This document shows positions 5,073-6,693 of a stretch of 6,693 bases of DNA, one piece after another. Both the position numbers and the translations under genes were made by a program. This stretch comes from Pseudomonadota bacterium (lineage in GTDB: Bacteria; Pseudomonadota; Alphaproteobacteria; Acetobacterales; Acetobacteraceae), in the NCBI GenBank assembly GCA_021815835.1, contig JAKAZN010000103.1, forward strand, positions 1 through 6,693. Reading direction: 5' to 3'. Under the pieces are notes generated by a model. It was not told the DNA's origin. It saw only the letters and a list, made by a program, of their open reading frames with translations, and ran no database searches. Position 1 is the stretch's first letter. Each line of letters opens with the position of its first letter.

Positions 5073-6693
5073 CTGCACGTGGACATCGACGAAGGCGAGG
5101 CCGCCCGCCGCCACCACCGCGATCGCCTCGGCCAGCACGCCGGGCAGCGCGGCGCCGTCCGTGACCGGACCCCAGGCATGCGCGCCCTGCGCGCGGGCGA
5201 TGGCGGCGAGGTCGATCTCCGGGTCGCTCATGCGCTGACCGATCCATTTGTTCCCAACGGGACGGTTGCGAATCCGCGCCATGCGTTCCTGGTGCAGTTC
5301 ATCGTTGTAGTAGGAACGGTTATTGGCGATCACGACCAGCAGCGGAATGTCGTAATGCGCGGCGGTCCAGAGCGCGGTCGCCCCCATCAGGAAATCGCCA
5401 TCGCCCAGCACGGCCATGGGGAGCCGGCCGGCCCCGATCAGCGCCAGCGCCGCGCCGACCGCGATGCCGGGTCCGGCGCCGATCCCCGCCCCGCCATCGC
5501 CGCCGAGATAATCGAGCGGGTGGCGCAACGGCCAGTCCGCGCCGTTCCAGCCGAGCGGCAGATGCAGCAGCGCCACGTCGCGCCCCGCCACCGCCGCGCG
5601 CAGCCCGTGCGCGAGGCCACCCACGGTGATGGTTCCGGCGGGAACCGGATGCGGCGGCGCGGCGGGCGGGCGCGGGGCGGGCCGGGCGGCGATGCCGAGC
5701 GCCTCCAGCAGCGCGGGGATGGCGCGATCGGGTTCCGTCGGCAGCAGCAGATCGACCGGCGGCAGGCCCTGATGGTCCATGCTCCAGCCGTTGTGCAGGC
5801 CGTGATCGGCGGAGACGTGGATGATTTTCGCCGCGGGCGGCAGCGGGCCGGCGGCGGCCAGGGTGCCGGCGAGATCGACCCAGTCGAGGCTGAGGACCAC
5901 ATCCGCCGCGGCCAGCGCCGCGGTCAGTTCCGGACCCGGAAAGGTCGCGGGCGTGCCGCGATGCAGGGGATGATCGGTGGGGAAGGCGGCGGCGCATTTC
6001 AGGCTGGTGCCGACGCCGGCGCCGAGCGCTTCCGCCAACGCGACGCGCCGGTCCCACGCGGCCTGGTCGCGGCCGACCCGGCCCATCAGGATCACCGGGC
6101 GGGCCGCCGCGCGCAGCATGGCGGCGGCGCGCGCGATCGCAGCCGGCGCGGCGTCGGGCGCGGCCTCGGGGAGGAAGCGCGCGGGATCGAACGGGGCGGG
6201 CGGGGCGTCGAGCGGCGCCTCCTGCAACGCGGCATCGAGGGTCACGCAAACCGGCGCGCGGGGCGCGGTGCGCGTGAGCCAGACCGCGCGCAGCAGCGCC
6301 TCCCGCGCGGCATCGACGGAGGCGGGCTGGGCGTCCCATTTCACGTAGTTGCGCACCAGCGCGTTCTGGTCCTGCGCGGTGTGGATCCAGTCGATCCAGG
6401 GCCGGCGCTTCGCGGCATCGACCGGGCCGGTGGCGCCGATCACCAGCATCGGCACGCGGTCGCACCAGGCGTTGAAGATCGCCATCGTCGCGTGCAGCAG
6501 GCCGACATTGGAATGGACCGCGACCGCCATCGGCCGCCCCGTCACCTTGGCCCAGCCCTGGGCCAGGCTGACGGCGGTTTCCTCATGCAGGCACAACAGC
6601 ATCTGCGGTTCGGTGTTGCCCAGATGGTTCACCAGGCTGTCATGCAGGCCGCGAAAACTGGCGCCGGGGGTCAGCGCGATGAAGGGCAGGTCG
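5055..6693 (-). CDS. Benzoylformate decarboxylase-like thiamine-diphosphate enzyme (N-terminus beyond window)
   Basis: 545 residues are visible and the frame stays open to the right edge, so a short N-terminal piece is missing; family members run about 530-600. Numbering from the first visible codon (6692-6690), TPGAS ends at S12. HEE follows at 36-38, with E37 as the glutamate that activates ThDP, and VHSNVG places a histidine at 60. A central domain lies at about 185-330. The ThDP/Mg motif GDG (430-432) is followed 24 residues later by NN (457-458), in the ALWTAAHYDIP context also seen in benzoylformate decarboxylase. From memory of that enzyme, S12, E37 and H60 align with its Ser26, Glu47 and His70, and VKW (117-119) and FPTDHP...RG also match. 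The reaction is therefore probably non-oxidative decarboxylation or C-C ligation of a 2-oxoacid, but the substrate is not known. An internal GTG at 6632 is not the start, because family residues continue upstream. It converges on the M48 gene with 13 bp between stops. Confidence 0.85.
   Translation of the reverse strand, partial: DLPFIALTPGASFRGLHDSLVNHLGNTEPQMLLCLHEETAVSLAQGWAKVTGRPMAVAVHSNVGLLHATMAIFNAWCDRVPMLVIGATGPVDAAKRRPWIDWIHTAQDQNALVRNYVKWDAQPASVDAAREALLRAVWLTRTAPRAPVCVTLDAALQEAPLDAPPAPFDPARFLPEAAPDAAPAAIARAAAMLRAAARPVILMGRVGRDQAAWDRRVALAEALGAGVGTSLKCAAAFPTDHPLHRGTPATFPGPELTAALAAADVVLSLDWVDLAGTLAAAGPLPPAAKIIHVSADHGLHNGWSMDHQGLPPVDLLLPTEPDRAIPALLEALGIAARPAPRPPAAPPHPVPAGTITVGGLAHGLRAAVAGRDVALLHLPLGWNGADWPLRHPLDYLGGDGGAGIGAGPGIAVGAALALIGAGRLPMAVLGDGDFLMGATALWTAAHYDIPLLVVIANNRSYYNDELHQERMARIRNRPVGNKWIGQRMSDPEIDLAAIARAQGAHAWGPVTDGAALPGVLAEAIAVVAAGGLAFVDVHVQPGYAA

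Noticed and set aside
3851..5179. A 442-codon open frame on the minus strand opposite the M48 protease
   Set aside because: It is an antisense shadow: Arg-, His- and Pro-rich, no motifs, and it crosses both convergent stop codons. The plus-strand frame has an intact HETGH zinc site.
6630..6632. GTG as the start of the decarboxylase-like gene
   Set aside because: In-frame codons upstream read DLPFIALTPGASFRGLHDSL, which carries the conserved N-terminal PGAS segment of the superfamily. The gene therefore continues past the window edge.

Overview
This 6.7 kb stretch is GC-rich chromosomal DNA, densely coding, with strong GC bias at third codon positions. The gene content and protein wording fit an alphaproteobacterium, perhaps Rhodospirillales/Acetobacteraceae. 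That placement is an inference from composition and protein style, not from a marker gene. I see no RNA gene, insertion sequence, CRISPR array or phage gene.

Layout. Bases 1-2595 (minus strand) hold a two-gene operon for a 2-oxoacid:ferredoxin oxidoreductase of the KorAB type. korA (gamma and alpha domains fused) comes first, and korB (thiamine diphosphate and Fe-S subunit) follows 5 bp later and runs off the left edge. Bases 2596-2846 are a divergent intergenic region. It carries a good sigma70-type promoter for korAB, a perfect 7-6-7 inverted repeat over the predicted korAB transcription start, and a strong ribosome binding site for the plus-strand gene. Bases 2847-5041 (plus strand) hold a tight two-gene membrane operon: a YjgN/DUF898 multi-pass membrane protein, then 2 bp later a membrane-anchored M48 zinc metalloprotease. 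Bases 5055-6693 (minus strand) hold most of a second thiamine-diphosphate enzyme. It resembles benzoylformate decarboxylase and the acetolactate synthase superfamily, and its N-terminus lies beyond the right edge. It converges on the protease gene with a 13 bp gap that overlaps a GC-rich hairpin.

How the genes work together. KorA and KorB should form one enzyme that oxidatively decarboxylates a 2-oxoacid, most likely 2-oxoglutarate, to the acyl-CoA and reduces ferredoxin. YjgN and the M48 protease are co-transcribed and both in the membrane, so a shared envelope role is plausible but unproven. The right-hand enzyme probably cleaves or decarboxylates a 2-oxoacid without ferredoxin, and its substrate cannot be read from the sequence. 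I find no evidence for a wholly new system. The points most worth checking are the korAB operator-like dyad, a recent-looking in-frame 27 bp tandem duplication inside yjgN, and the altered active-site surroundings of the decarboxylase-like enzyme.
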